64,000 nucleotides of DNA from a virus, in IMG/VR virus record IMGVR_UViG_3300023202_000135, positions 26,693-90,692 of that record. One strand, given 5' to 3'. Every line of letters starts with the position of its first letter. Position 1 is the stretch's first letter. Shown piece after piece: positions 7,967 through 17,991 of this stretch. Under the pieces are notes generated by a model that saw only the letters and a program-made list of their open reading frames with translations, did not search any database and was not told the DNA's origin. The position numbers and the translations under genes are program-made.

Positions 7967-10900
7967 TAGCTTCCACCCGCTATGTTTCGCGTGTCAGGTC
8001 CGGGGCGCGGTAGCGTCGCGCCTTGCGGGGCCTGCTGAATCTGAATCGTACCCTGTCCGCTGCTCTTGAGCAAGGTCGCGATGTTACCGAGTAGTCGATT
8101 CGTCTCCTGTTGCTGCTTCACGAGCGGGCTGTTCTCGCCCACCACGACCTCGATCAGACTGCGGATCTCGGACCCGGACGGCACATTGGCGAGGCCGGCG
8201 GCCTGGAAGTCATCGGCGGTCGGGATGTCGAACCCGATGGCCGCCATCGTCTCCATCACGAACTGGAGCTTCCCGCGCATGCGCTCGCGCTCGCGATCGT
8301 TCATCGCGTCGAAGTCGATGTTGTCGAGCGCGCGGAACCCACGGACGATGCCGCCCAGGCTGCTCATCATGTCGCCGGCACTGGCCAGACGCGCGGTCGC
8401 GCGTGCGCTGATCCGCATACCGCGGAACGTCTCGGACAGCTTCTCCATCGCATCGCGGATGTTGTCCGACTGCGCCAGCACCGGCTCGATGCTGCCCTCG
8501 TCTCCGAACATGCCGAAGAGCCACTCGGTATTCCCCAGCTTGTTGGCGATGGGCTCCAAGTCGTTAAAGCCCTGCATGAGTAGTCCGAGCGAGCTGAGGA
8601 ACTGGCCGGTTGGGCTGAACTTCTCCGCGGTGCTCGTCAGGGCGTCCGTGTTGAGGGCGGCAAAGGTAGTCACGATCTCGTTGATCGCGGTCACCATGTC
8701 CGCGCCACCCGCGGCAATGCGTTTGCCGGGCGTCTCTTCGCCGCCGAAGATGGTTGCGAACTTGTTCGCAACCGCGGCCCAAACGCCCGGGTCCACGTCG
8801 TCGAACAGCTCGCGCAACCGCGTGAAGTTGCGCAGGAACGCCCCGGTGGTGCGGAAGGCCTGGACCGTCGTACCGAACGCATCGGCCGTGTCCTTGCCGC
8901 TGATGGGGCCGAAGATGGTCGCGAGCTTCGGAGCCGTAGCGGCGATGTCCTTGCCTACCGCTACTATGCGGCCGGTCGCGGTGCTGTCCGACCAGAAGTC
9001 GCCGGCCGTGCTGAGCATCTCCTTGATCGCACCTGGGTCCGCGCGGTCGAAGGCATCACTGACCTCCTCGAAGGCGAGGAACAGCTCGCCACTCGCCTCG
9101 AACACCTTGATGGTGGAGTCGAACCCCTTGTAGGTGGCAGTGCTATCGAGCGCGCGGAAAGTGTCGCTGAGCCCGGTGACACTGCGTCGAATGTCCCGGC
9201 CGTTCTTGACGATGTGACTCGCCATATCCCGGCCGGTCCAGAACTCGACCGATGTGTCGATCGCGCCCATGACCGATGCACCGAGACCGATGCCGGCGAC
9301 GAGGGCGGCGGTGCGGGCGAACTTCGCCATGAAGTTGCCCATTCCCGCGAACACCTTGTTGGCGGTCTGTAGTCCGTCCACGGCGACCTTGCTGGGGTCG
9401 AACTCGGTTGCGAGGTTGTTGATGACGCCGGTAATGCGGCCTGCAAAGTCGGTGAGCTGGTCGAACGGACTGCGACCCCCGAACAGGGACGTGATCTTGT
9501 CGACGCCGTTGACGACGGTCGATACAGCGACACCGACGAGCGCACCAGTCGAAATGGCGGCGAAGGCTCCCATGAATACCGCGGCGCTCTTGATGACGCC
9601 GAGCGACTTGTCGAGTTGGCGTTGGTCCACGTCGAACCCAGCGATGAGGCCCATGACGACGTCGCTCATGGTAGACCCGACTCCGGTGACCCCGCCGAAC
9701 TTCTCCATCGCCGCGCTGAACGCGATCATGGCCGGCGCCGCAACAAGCATGCCGGTCGCCATGACGGCGGTGCCCGTGCCGATGGCGGCGAGGCTCGGGC
9801 CGAGTAGTGCGAGCGCGGCCGTGCTGGCAACGATCTGCCCCGGGTCCATCTCCTGGAAGACCGCCACGATCCCCTGCATGCCGTTGAGGATCACCTCGAA
9901 GGCCGGCGCGGCGACCTTGGCGGCGAACCCGAGGCCGATGATAGCGCCGGTGATGACGGCGGTGCCGAGGATGACCGGCGGTGCGGCGAACGCGGCGAGG
10001 CCTTTGGCGACACCCGCGAACATAGCTCCAAGGCCGCCCCCGCGCGCGCCCGCGCCCGCGACGCTGGAGACCGCGGCACCCTTGGCCGCCCTCTGGAACA
10101 TGAACAGCTTCTTAATGGCGCCGCCAAGAGCGGGGAGCATGGCGCCGGTGGCCCGCGCCGCGAAAACGACCGCCCCTTTAGCCATCTGACCAAGATAGAA
10201 CGCGGACGCGATCATCTGGAAGTTCATCCCGTCGAGGGCTTCAATGACGTCGAAGCCGACCTTGTCCGCGACAAATCGCTGCGCCGCGTTGGTCCACTCG
10301 CTCCACACGGGGACCTGACCCGCGACGGCCTTCTCCAATTTCTCCGCCGCTCCGGTGGTTTCGACCAAGGAGTCGCGCACCTTCCCCGCCGTGTCTATAG
10401 TTTCTTCTTGCCGCTCCGTGAAACTGCGGAACGCGGTCGGGTCAACCTGCGCGATCTCCGCAAACCCTTCCGCGGCGAGGCCTTTGATCCCAAGACGGTT
10501 CGCCTTGTCGGCCATTGCGCGGACGACGTCCTCGATGTTGCCTTCCTGCACCATCTTCTGTATTTGCTGCGGATCCAAGTCGGTCAGTGTGCGCAACGAC
10601 TGCCTCGCGGCGATCCCGGCCTCCGAATCTTCGAGGCTCAGCGCGATCTTCTCGGTCAAGTCCTTGCCGAGGTCCAGGAACTCCTCCCCGAACGCGGCCC
10701 TAACACCCACCAGACCTTGCACCATGCTGGATCGCATACGCTCCGGTAGTTGCTTGAGCGCCAAGCCGGTGGCGGACGTTGGGTCGATGATCTCGGCAAG
10801 CGCTTGTTGGGCGCCTTCCAACCCCAAAGCCGTGCTTGCCCCGAGATTCCTCGTGGCGAGGGCGGTGGCGATGGACTCTTCACGCGTGAACTTGAGGGCG

Positions 10901-12213
10901 TCACCCATCTGGTACATTTGCTCTGCGACATTCAACCCGATCTTAGCCGTGGCAGCGAGGTCCGAGTTGTGCCGGCGGATGAACTCTTCCCCTGCGCCGA
11001 ACTCGCGCAGCACACCGGCGGATTCGATCTGCTCCGACGCCGAGATGAGATTACCGTACCTATTATCCGTAGTAATGAGTTCGCGCCCGAACTTCACCGC
11101 TTCGACACGCGTCTTCCCCATATTCCTGCCGACTTCAAACAAACCGTCAGCCATGCTGTCCAACGTCCCGGTACCGGCCTCCGCGGTATCGAGGAACTGG
11201 CCGCTGGCTTGGAAGAGGCCCCGGACGCCGTCCTGCACGTGCTCCAGGGCTTCGCTCACGCCGAGGAAGCTGAGCGACGTGTTCTTGACTTCCTGCGCCT
11301 CGTCACCGATGCGCTCGATGTCGTCGGCGGTGGAGTGCAGCGGTCGCTTGAGGTCGCGCACAACGTCGTGCATGTCCTCCATCTGCGGGAGGATTCGCTT
11401 CTTGAGCTTCGTTTCGAGTTCGCCGTACTCCCTGCCAAGCATGGAGCTGACTTCCTCGACCTCCATGAGCTTCGCGTTGAAGCGGTCAGGAGCTTTGGGG
11501 TCGAGACCGAGCTTCACTTCCGACTGTAGTACAGACAGCTCCTCAGTGACGAGGCGCAGCGACTTGAACGTGTCGCGGAACTGCTTGGGCATCGAGCTGA
11601 TCTTGCCCAAGGCTTGCTTGCTTATCACCAGCTCGCCCGGCTCAGCCAAGATCAACGTCTTGTCCCGGCCCGCACCGCGTGGCGTTCCCGGTGAGGGCGG
11701 GGGCACTTCGCCGCCCGTCTGGAACCGAGGCAGGTTGCGCATCATGCCGGCGAGGTCCGGAGGCTGGGTCATCTGACCGTAGGCCTGTGACAATGAGACA
11801 GAGCGGTCGAAGAGCGGGTTGCGGCGCGTGGGCTTCTTCGCCGTCAGCACGAGCTTGGCCCGGCCGAGTGCCTCTCCGACCGACTTCTTCATCATCGTAG
11901 TCAGCTTGCGCTCGGTCTCCGCCGCGATGACGAAGTTGACCCGCTGCGTGATCGGCTTCGCCGCCTTCTTCTCGATCTCCTTGAGCGCGCTCGCGTACCC
12001 GCGACCGGCGTTCTTCGCGACGTTTTGACCGAACGCGTCGGCCATTCCCCCGAGGTCAGTGAACAGCTTCGACGACGACTTGAAGGCGCGCTTGTTGGAC
12101 GCCTCCATCTGGTCCGTGAACTTCTTGTAGTTAGTCCCCGCCTTCTTGAGCTTGGGGCTCATCTGGTCGTCGAGTTGCAGGAAGAACCCGATGGCTTGGT
12201 CACCGAACGGCAT
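7966..12213 (-). CDS. Tail tape measure protein
   Basis: 1415 residues, by far the longest tail gene. It is helical and has hydrophobic Ala/Gly-rich central segments (about residues 710-770 and 790-845, such as 'AVITGAIIGLGFAAKVAAPA') typical of tape measures that form a membrane channel. It begins 'MPFGDQAIGFFLQLDDQMSP' and has a Lys/Arg-rich coiled N-terminus. The C-terminal half contains four or more diverged repeats built on 'F..TGQFL..F..L...F' patterns (about residues 1010-1300). At roughly 0.15 nm per residue, the family rule of thumb, the tail would be near 210 nm. Its ATG overlaps the TAA stop of the preceding gene by one base. Confidence 0.93.
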   Translation of the reverse strand: MPFGDQAIGFFLQLDDQMSPKLKKAGTNYKKFTDQMEASNKRAFKSSSKLFTDLGGMADAFGQNVAKNAGRGYASALKEIEKKAAKPITQRVNFVIAAETERKLTTMMKKSVGEALGRAKLVLTAKKPTRRNPLFDRSVSLSQAYGQMTQPPDLAGMMRNLPRFQTGGEVPPPSPGTPRGAGRDKTLILAEPGELVISKQALGKISSMPKQFRDTFKSLRLVTEELSVLQSEVKLGLDPKAPDRFNAKLMEVEEVSSMLGREYGELETKLKKRILPQMEDMHDVVRDLKRPLHSTADDIERIGDEAQEVKNTSLSFLGVSEALEHVQDGVRGLFQASGQFLDTAEAGTGTLDSMADGLFEVGRNMGKTRVEAVKFGRELITTDNRYGNLISASEQIESAGVLREFGAGEEFIRRHNSDLAATAKIGLNVAEQMYQMGDALKFTREESIATALATRNLGASTALGLEGAQQALAEIIDPTSATGLALKQLPERMRSSMVQGLVGVRAAFGEEFLDLGKDLTEKIALSLEDSEAGIAARQSLRTLTDLDPQQIQKMVQEGNIEDVVRAMADKANRLGIKGLAAEGFAEIAQVDPTAFRSFTERQEETIDTAGKVRDSLVETTGAAEKLEKAVAGQVPVWSEWTNAAQRFVADKVGFDVIEALDGMNFQMIASAFYLGQMAKGAVVFAARATGAMLPALGGAIKKLFMFQRAAKGAAVSSVAGAGARGGGLGAMFAGVAKGLAAFAAPPVILGTAVITGAIIGLGFAAKVAAPAFEVILNGMQGIVAVFQEMDPGQIVASTAALALLGPSLAAIGTGTAVMATGMLVAAPAMIAFSAAMEKFGGVTGVGSTMSDVVMGLIAGFDVDQRQLDKSLGVIKSAAVFMGAFAAISTGALVGVAVSTVVNGVDKITSLFGGRSPFDQLTDFAGRITGVINNLATEFDPSKVAVDGLQTANKVFAGMGNFMAKFARTAALVAGIGLGASVMGAIDTSVEFWTGRDMASHIVKNGRDIRRSVTGLSDTFRALDSTATYKGFDSTIKVFEASGELFLAFEEVSDAFDRADPGAIKEMLSTAGDFWSDSTATGRIVAVGKDIAATAPKLATIFGPISGKDTADAFGTTVQAFRTTGAFLRNFTRLRELFDDVDPGVWAAVANKFATIFGGEETPGKRIAAGGADMVTAINEIVTTFAALNTDALTSTAEKFSPTGQFLSSLGLLMQGFNDLEPIANKLGNTEWLFGMFGDEGSIEPVLAQSDNIRDAMEKLSETFRGMRISARATARLASAGDMMSSLGGIVRGFRALDNIDFDAMNDRERERMRGKLQFVMETMAAIGFDIPTADDFQAAGLANVPSGSEIRSLIEVVVGENSPLVKQQQETNRLLGNIATLLKSSGQGTIQIQQAPQGATLPRPGPDTRNIAGGS

Positions 12214-13577
12214 TAGATGCGCCTCCTACGAAGGGGCGTGCCGGAGAAGTCCTGCACCGGCTTGCGGAACACGCCCGGCCCTGGCTTACCGAGGGTGTCG
12301 CGCAGCGGATCTCCCAGCGGCGGGCCGGGCGGTAGCGGATCGGGGGTGAACTCCCCGGAGTCCGTGTTGTCGAAGTTGTCGCCCTCCATGACGAACCATT
12401 CCGAAAACCATTCGATGTTCGCGTTCTCGGCCGCCCGCGCCACGTAGCGGATCTGCATACCGTTGAAGTTGAACCCGAACGGGATCTGGAATATGAAGTT
12501 CTGGAATATCCGCGTGTTGAAAATGGCCGGCTCTTGCAGCTCGATTAGGACGCGCTCCCCGCTCTCGCCGGTGTCAATCTCGAAGTAGGTGAACAACGCG
12601 CCTTCCGGCGTCGGCCCGATCTGCGTGGTCACCTGCATGAGGTGATCGGTGTTGACCGTCACGTCGACGAGCTGCGGCGCCGGGTCGCTGAACTGTAGTG
12701 GTTCGAGGATCGGGTACGGCGACCCGGTCCTCCCAAGAACGCCCGGGGGCGACTCAATCGACAGAACGTCGAACGTGCCGTAGACGAGCTGCTCTTGCGG
12801 CGTGTAGAACTGCGAGAAGTCCAGGTCGAAGTCGCTATCCGACTTGATGATCTCGGCGTAATCGACCGAGGTCGTGGTAACCTGCGGCGTCCCCTCGCCT
12901 GCGAGGTCCATCGACGCCATCGCTTGCACGTCGATCTCCTGACCAGCGCCCGCGTTGTACAAGTCGCTGATCTCCGACGAGGACAGCTCCCGACGCCACA
13001 CAGCCAGCTCGTCGATCACGCCCTCGAACCCGAGACCGATCGTCCGCGGTGTCCCGAGGTCGTCGTTGAGGTCGCCGTTGAACGACCCGCTCGCAACCTG
13101 GGTGCCGTTGCGGTACAGCACGGCCGCAGTCGGCGTGGCTACGCCGACGTAGTGGATCCAGCCGCTCGTGGCAGCTTCGGTGTAGACCGCACTGGCCGGG
13201 TTGTTGGCGAGGTCGAAGACGCGGAAGGTGATGTCGTCGTTGCCGTCGATCCAGCCAAGCAGGTAGCCCTGGTCGACGAACCCGGAGTCGGTCTTGTCGA
13301 CGATGATGTGGTTGGTGCCGAACATGGTGCTCGGCGCCTTGTCGAGGTTGACCCACACCGACACCGTAACCTTCGGGATCGGCCGGTACCGCTTGTTTCC
13401 GGGGACTTCGGCCTTACCCGTCGAGAGGTCCGTGCGGAGTCCGGAGGCGAAGAACTCCGCGCTGTCTATGGAGGCGTCCGTCAGAACAGCGTCTTCGGTG
13501 TAGACTTCGTCCTTGACCACACCGCCGGGTGCTTCGTCGAACTTAAAGTAGTGAATGAGCCCGTCGTACAGGGCCAT
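12213..13577 (-). CDS. LamG/concanavalin-domain tail protein
   Basis: About 454 residues from ATG 13577, which overlaps the TGA of the upstream gene; a GTG one codon earlier is also possible. Residues 65-215 read as a laminin-G/concanavalin-like jelly roll: 'KVTVSVWVNLDK', 'DITFRVFDLANN', 'GWIHYVGVATPTAAVLYRNG', and the closing 'GVIDELAVWRRELSSSEI', which is the standard end of LamG_3 domains. The C-terminal half is beta-rich and ends in a Pro/Arg-rich tail. LamG domains in virions bind glycans or other surface polymers, so adsorption to the host surface is likely. It lies between tail structural genes and the tape measure. Confidence 0.75.
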   Translation of the reverse strand: MALYDGLIHYFKFDEAPGGVVKDEVYTEDAVLTDASIDSAEFFASGLRTDLSTGKAEVPGNKRYRPIPKVTVSVWVNLDKAPSTMFGTNHIIVDKTDSGFVDQGYLLGWIDGNDDITFRVFDLANNPASAVYTEAATSGWIHYVGVATPTAAVLYRNGTQVASGSFNGDLNDDLGTPRTIGLGFEGVIDELAVWRRELSSSEISDLYNAGAGQEIDVQAMASMDLAGEGTPQVTTTSVDYAEIIKSDSDFDLDFSQFYTPQEQLVYGTFDVLSIESPPGVLGRTGSPYPILEPLQFSDPAPQLVDVTVNTDHLMQVTTQIGPTPEGALFTYFEIDTGESGERVLIELQEPAIFNTRIFQNFIFQIPFGFNFNGMQIRYVARAAENANIEWFSEWFVMEGDNFDNTDSGEFTPDPLPPGPPLGDPLRDTLGKPGPGVFRKPVQDFSGTPLRRRRI

Positions 13578-15457
13578 CACTCATCCCAAACGAGCCGGAC
13601 GTTGCTGAGCTTGATGTACCTGTTCGGTCGGCTGCTGGTATGGACGCTCCGCACGCGGATGATGATCTTTCCGTCATCCCGGCGGACCTTGTGCCCATCG
13701 GCGTCGGTCAACGTGACCTCGATCTCCTCGCCGGTATAGCGGTCGTCGCCGCTGTTGTTGGTCTGGTAGAAGTTGCCGTCGCTGTCCTTGCCGCCGTTGT
13801 CGAGTGACAGGTAGACCTCGCCGTCGCCGTCGAGGGCCTTGAACTCGACACGAAGCGGGTTGTAGACGAAGTCCGACCCGCCGTCGTTGCGGTTGATGAG
13901 GTTGAATCGGAGCCGCCAGTTCTGCGCGCTCAGCGAGATGTCCGCGGTGTCGATGATGAACTCAAGGTCGCGGGTGGTATTGGAGCTGGTGTCACGGTCG
14001 ATCTCATCCTGCCCGCTGACGTACTCCCATGGAACGCCAGACGTGACGTCATATCGGATGATACTTCCGTCGTGGCCCAGGTCCGTAGTTGAGTCCGCCT
14101 GGAAGTCGTTGCCGCCGATGTCGGTCTCGGACGTTGCCCCGAACACGTCCATCGGCCAGTGGTCGACGGTCTCGCTCAGCGAGATGGAACCAGACACGAA
14201 GCTGGAGAAGTCCGTAATACCTTCGATGTTTATGGCGGCGAGAACGCCGATGTTGTTGAGGAGCCATGCGTGGTACTGCTCGCCGCCGATCGCATCGACG
14301 AAGTCGCCCTTCGGCGCCGTCTTGTCGATCCACCGGAATCCGGGGATGTCCCACCAGTCTTCCCACTCCTGGATCGGTGCCGGGCTGACGCGCACGTCGA
14401 GGGGGCCGATGTAGTCATTGCCGTCCTGATGATTATCCCACGTGCGGTACACGCACCGGTTGAGAATGTGCGCGAGCGTTCCCGCCTCATCGCGCGGCGA
14501 CGGGAGCGTTTCTTGGTTCTGAAACGCCCGGTGCGGGCGGCTGATGTTCTCCAGGCTCCGAAGGTGCAGACGGAACGCGTTGTCGGTCTCAGCGCGGAAG
14601 TCGTGCTGGATTCCGACGACCCATGACTCAATGCGTTCAGGGCCGGTGGGTCGCCAGTCCGGGTCCTCTGTGTGCCCGTCGATAATGACAATCGGGTTTA
14701 TGCGGTCGAGGTTGTCGTCGTCCAACACCGGCCGTGCCTTGGTCGGGATCCGCCCCCCGCCGAAAGCCGCGTAGAAGTTCATGAGGTCAGCTTCGGTGAC
14801 CTTCGTGGTCCCCTGCCCAACCTTGATGAGGAGCCCGCCCTTCGATAGGACCACCTCGAAGTTCCGTATCAGCATCGTCGTTTGCTGCGACGAATTGCCG
14901 GCGAAGCTGTCGTAAGGCTTCCACGCCCACTGGTCGAACGGTGAGTTCCCGGGGTGTCCGCCTACAGCCGCCAACGTGCCGCCGAGCCACTGCGAGGTGA
15001 AGTACGTGCTGAACGAGTCGTTAAACAGACCTAGGCCGTTGTTGCTTTCGCGCTCGATGGCCTTCATGAAGTTGATGTAGTTATTGAGCGGGTCCCCATC
15101 ACGGATGGAACCGTCTCCGCGCAACCACACCCCGATCGACATCTCCTCGCCCGGGTCGCTGGTGCTCTCCCACCACGGGGCGTACACGATGAAGATAGGC
15201 CGGTAATCGACGCCGTCGACCGTGAAGGTCTCGGAGGTCGGATACCAGTAGGCCCAAAACACCGAAGAGTTGGTGTCGGGCGGTGCAGCGTCGACGAGGT
15301 CGGTCTCGGGGTCGTTGATGGACAACGCTGGAATGAACTCCATGCCCACCGTGACCAGAGCGCGGTGGAGGTCGTGGATGAAGCCGTACTTCGTGTAGAA
15401 CTTCGGCTCCTGGAGCCGCCAACGCTTCGCCGGGATCGCTTGTCCGAAAGTCGCCAT
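13577..15457 (-). CDS. Large tail-associated structural protein
   Basis: 626 residues, Trp/Tyr-rich and beta-strand rich, with no Cys except one and no membrane segment. It starts 'MATFGQAIPAKRWRLQEPKF' behind a GAGGGG ribosome site. The C-terminal third ('WRLRFNLINRNDGGSDF', 'YIKLSNVRLVWDE') resembles a galactose-binding-like beta sandwich, but no family can be named with confidence. It belongs to a three-gene block (12.2-17 kb) of beta-rich proteins lying between the tube/chaperone genes and the tape measure. Tail-surface or fibre function is inferred. Confidence 0.6.
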   Translation of the reverse strand: MATFGQAIPAKRWRLQEPKFYTKYGFIHDLHRALVTVGMEFIPALSINDPETDLVDAAPPDTNSSVFWAYWYPTSETFTVDGVDYRPIFIVYAPWWESTSDPGEEMSIGVWLRGDGSIRDGDPLNNYINFMKAIERESNNGLGLFNDSFSTYFTSQWLGGTLAAVGGHPGNSPFDQWAWKPYDSFAGNSSQQTTMLIRNFEVVLSKGGLLIKVGQGTTKVTEADLMNFYAAFGGGRIPTKARPVLDDDNLDRINPIVIIDGHTEDPDWRPTGPERIESWVVGIQHDFRAETDNAFRLHLRSLENISRPHRAFQNQETLPSPRDEAGTLAHILNRCVYRTWDNHQDGNDYIGPLDVRVSPAPIQEWEDWWDIPGFRWIDKTAPKGDFVDAIGGEQYHAWLLNNIGVLAAINIEGITDFSSFVSGSISLSETVDHWPMDVFGATSETDIGGNDFQADSTTDLGHDGSIIRYDVTSGVPWEYVSGQDEIDRDTSSNTTRDLEFIIDTADISLSAQNWRLRFNLINRNDGGSDFVYNPLRVEFKALDGDGEVYLSLDNGGKDSDGNFYQTNNSGDDRYTGEEIEVTLTDADGHKVRRDDGKIIIRVRSVHTSSRPNRYIKLSNVRLVWDE

Positions 15458-15478
15458 GTTACCCCCTCATCGCGCCGC

Positions 15479-16957
15479 TTACGAGGGCGTCGCTGCAATC
15501 GACACGGTGTCACCGGGCCACTCGATGGCCATATTCCATTGACGGCCGTCGTCGTCGACCTGGGCGATCCGATACGGGATCCCGGTGACTTGGTCGGTGA
15601 TCTGGTTGAACGGGAGGAGACTCGAAGACGTAGCGGCGAACCGCGGGACGTCCCATACCGCCCGTACGTCCTGGACGATGGCTATGCTGGTGTCCGGGGC
15701 CACGTTGTTGTCCGTGCTGCCCGTCACCACGCCGGACGCCACGGCGTGCCCCGCACTCGTGGGGCCGCCGGTCGGCAGAACGACCACGGGCGATATGCGG
15801 AAAACGTCATCGCGCTCCGCGAACGGCACGCCGAACGTCTCCTTGATGTAGAGGCTCTCCGTGACGTTGTTGTGCACCCACAGCGAAAACAGGACGTCCC
15901 TGTTCGAGACTCCGATCTTGGGGTCGTCGACTTGGCTCTGCAAGTCGAGCCGGGGGTTCCCGTCTGTCTGTAGTTGGTACCCTCGGACAATGTGCGGCTG
16001 TAGGGCCGCGGTAATGTTCTTGTCGGAGCCCCCGTCGTCGACGAATCGGTAGCTTCTACTGTCTGTGAATGGGATGGCTCCGAACAGTTGCAGGCCCGCA
16101 CCTTGCGTGAACCACCGGCGGGTATGGTCGCGGTCCGAGTGGAGATCCGGGTTGGGCTGGAACGTCAGAACCGCACCGTGACCGACGTTCACCGCCTCGC
16201 CGGCCTTACCCGCCTCGACGTAGAAGCCTTCCCGGCCGCCGACGAACAGGAACTCGTTGTCGAGGGTCATGTCCAGGGTTATCTGGATGCGGTGCGCCAC
16301 GACCTGCAAGCGTTGCGAGTCGTCCTTGTTCTGGTTTTGCAGCCACGGGATTACGTCGACCCGGTCCGTCGCGCCGTCCGCGTTGATGAGGAGCCCACAG
16401 TGCTGGACGACGCCGTCCCCGTCGTACCACCAGAGGTCGTTGAGGAAACTGGTGACGTCGAAGGCATGGGCGTTGATCGCGTCGTGAAGGTTCTGTAGCG
16501 ATACCTCGAAGGTAGACCCGATAGCGACCGAGATGTTTCCGGCGCCGACCGTCGCGTCGTTGTCGAACTCGAAGGTGACCGACGTCGTCCCGTCGCTGAT
16601 GGTGATGGTATCGCCATCGGTCACTTGCCCGGTGATGGTAATGTCGCCGCGGGCGGGTGACGCTCCGTCACCCCCGGACATGCCGTTGGTGGTGATGACA
16701 GCACCGGCTTCGCTGTGCGTGATAGCGACGTTGCCGCCGCTCCCGTTGCTGTCGTTTTCCAGGTCGATCGTGAACCGCTTGCCGTCCAGGAGGTAGTAGT
16801 CTCCGGACCCGCCCGAGGCGGTACTCCCGGTGACGTTCTCGAACCCAACGTCGAGCAGGAAGTCGCGGAATGCTGCGGTCACGGTCTCCTTGGTGTGGCT
16901 CAGGTCCACCGGAGAGAACGTCCAGGTCGCGCGCTTCCAGTCGATAGGTGGTGCCAT
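15479..16957 (-). CDS. Tail structural protein with two recurrent FEFD-type modules
   Basis: 492 residues behind an AAGGAG ribosome site. The first 50 residues form a distinct N-terminal domain ('WKRATWTFSPVDLSHTKETV'). Residues of about 55-100 ('GGNVAITHSEAGAVITTNG', ending in M-SGGDG) and about 108-175 ('TSVTFEFDNDATVGAGNIS' followed by the pattern S-LQNLHDAINAH) are copies of the module also found in sheath and baseplate J. The C-terminal region is beta-rich with 'RSYRFVDDGGSDKNITAALQ'. It is probably a virion protein of the tail. The exact role is unknown, and the module repeats are the best clue. Confidence 0.6.
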   Translation of the reverse strand: MAPPIDWKRATWTFSPVDLSHTKETVTAAFRDFLLDVGFENVTGSTASGGSGDYYLLDGKRFTIDLENDSNGSGGNVAITHSEAGAVITTNGMSGGDGASPARGDITITGQVTDGDTITISDGTTSVTFEFDNDATVGAGNISVAIGSTFEVSLQNLHDAINAHAFDVTSFLNDLWWYDGDGVVQHCGLLINADGATDRVDVIPWLQNQNKDDSQRLQVVAHRIQITLDMTLDNEFLFVGGREGFYVEAGKAGEAVNVGHGAVLTFQPNPDLHSDRDHTRRWFTQGAGLQLFGAIPFTDSRSYRFVDDGGSDKNITAALQPHIVRGYQLQTDGNPRLDLQSQVDDPKIGVSNRDVLFSLWVHNNVTESLYIKETFGVPFAERDDVFRISPVVVLPTGGPTSAGHAVASGVVTGSTDNNVAPDTSIAIVQDVRAVWDVPRFAATSSSLLPFNQITDQVTGIPYRIAQVDDDGRQWNMAIEWPGDTVSIAATPS

Positions 16958-17030
16958 GCCCGCACTCCTTGCTGGGTGTTATACCCGCGGCGTCGGCGGG
17001 TGCCACTCGTAGTCGCTCAGTGGCGCCTTG

Positions 17031-17216
17031 TCATCGGCGGCCCTTGGCCTTCTTCATCGCCTGCTCATGAGCGCGCTTCTCCTCCTGGAGCTGTTCGTAT
17101 AGGCGAGTGACGTGAGCGTTGATCTCACTCGTCGGCATTCGCCACAGCGCTTCAAGCGTGTACGCCCCCTTCCCGTGATATATGAGGAAGAACTCCTTCT
17201 GCTGGAGGTCTTCCAA
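17031..17216 (-). CDS. Small protein after gp26-like gene, possible frameshift extension
   Basis: 61 residues. The only initiation codon is a TTG at 17216, three bases after the stop of the gp26-like gene, and the frame is open further upstream without a better start. It is helical and charged ('LYEQLQEEKRAHEQAMKKA'), and its first half ('LIYHGKGAYTLEALWRMPTS') resembles the C-terminal extension that many phages add to a tail assembly chaperone by programmed frameshifting. It may be an independent gene or a +1-frame extension of the gene at 17218-17991. Confidence 0.5.
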   Translation of the reverse strand: MEDLQQKEFFLIYHGKGAYTLEALWRMPTSEINAHVTRLYEQLQEEKRAHEQAMKKAKGRR

Positions 17217-17217
17217 A

Positions 17218-17991
17218 TCACACGAGGGCTGGTCGAAAAAACTCCGAATCCAGCGGAAGGGCCATTTCGTTGTCGGCGCCGCAATACCGGCACGTCGGGT
17301 AGATGGTCAGGTCGATGCCCGGCTCCATCTTCTCGATCGCCTGCTCGAAGCGCAGGCGGTCAGCGTAGCTGAGGGAGCGGACGAACTCTTCGGCATCACC
17401 CGCGTTGACCGGCACCTCGTTGACGGACTGGATGTGGAGGCCGAGGCGGAAGAACCGACCGCCGTCTTCCACTTGTCCCTGCGCGCCGCGCTGCTTCAAG
17501 TTGCGCCGGATGGTCTCCTCATCCTTCACCCGGAGGAAGCGGCACAGCACCGTCTTGTCGGTGTCCTTGAGCGGCACCGGGAAGGGCTCCAACGCGTCGT
17601 TGTCGGGGAGCTTCTCGTCGAGGTCCGCGCCCAAGTTGACCGGGAACTTGCGGTTGGTCTGGCCGCACTCCTGGCACTTGAAGCTGATGTGGTAGTCGGT
17701 CGTGCCCAGCGTGAACGACCGGATGGCGAGCAGGATCGCGAAGCGGTCAGTGGCCAGGAGGTCGTCGTGCTTGAGCCCCTCGGGCAGGCGGCAGCAGTTG
17801 CGGATCACGTTGTTCATCCGCTGTCCGAAGCCGAGGGCGTTGTTGAAGAGGATCGACTCCTCACGCGAGGTGAGCTTCCGGACCTCGACAGTCCCCTCTT
17901 CGTCCATGAGGCCGTCGTAGAAGAGGCCGCGAGACGGGAGTTGAATGGCGACGTACTCGACGTCGTTGGTGGCGGGTGCGGTGTCAGTCAT
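17218..17991 (-). CDS. T4 gp26-like baseplate hub/tail assembly protein
   Basis: 257 residues behind a GGAG site. It matches the T4 baseplate protein family that includes gp26 (Pfam T4_baseplate): 'IQLPSRGLFYDG', 'VEVRKLTSREESILFNNA', then 'RFAILLAIRSFTLGTTDY' followed by a CQEC pair and a late CRYC pair that could hold one zinc. In T4 the homologue acts in baseplate hub assembly. In other phages the same locus encodes tail assembly chaperones. It is encoded directly after the tube gene and before the tail structural block. The family match is good; hub component versus chaperone is not decided by sequence. Confidence 0.75.
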   Translation of the reverse strand: MTDTAPATNDVEYVAIQLPSRGLFYDGLMDEEGTVEVRKLTSREESILFNNALGFGQRMNNVIRNCCRLPEGLKHDDLLATDRFAILLAIRSFTLGTTDYHISFKCQECGQTNRKFPVNLGADLDEKLPDNDALEPFPVPLKDTDKTVLCRFLRVKDEETIRRNLKQRGAQGQVEDGGRFFRLGLHIQSVNEVPVNAGDAEEFVRSLSYADRLRFEQAIEKMEPGIDLTIYPTCRYCGADNEMALPLDSEFFRPALV

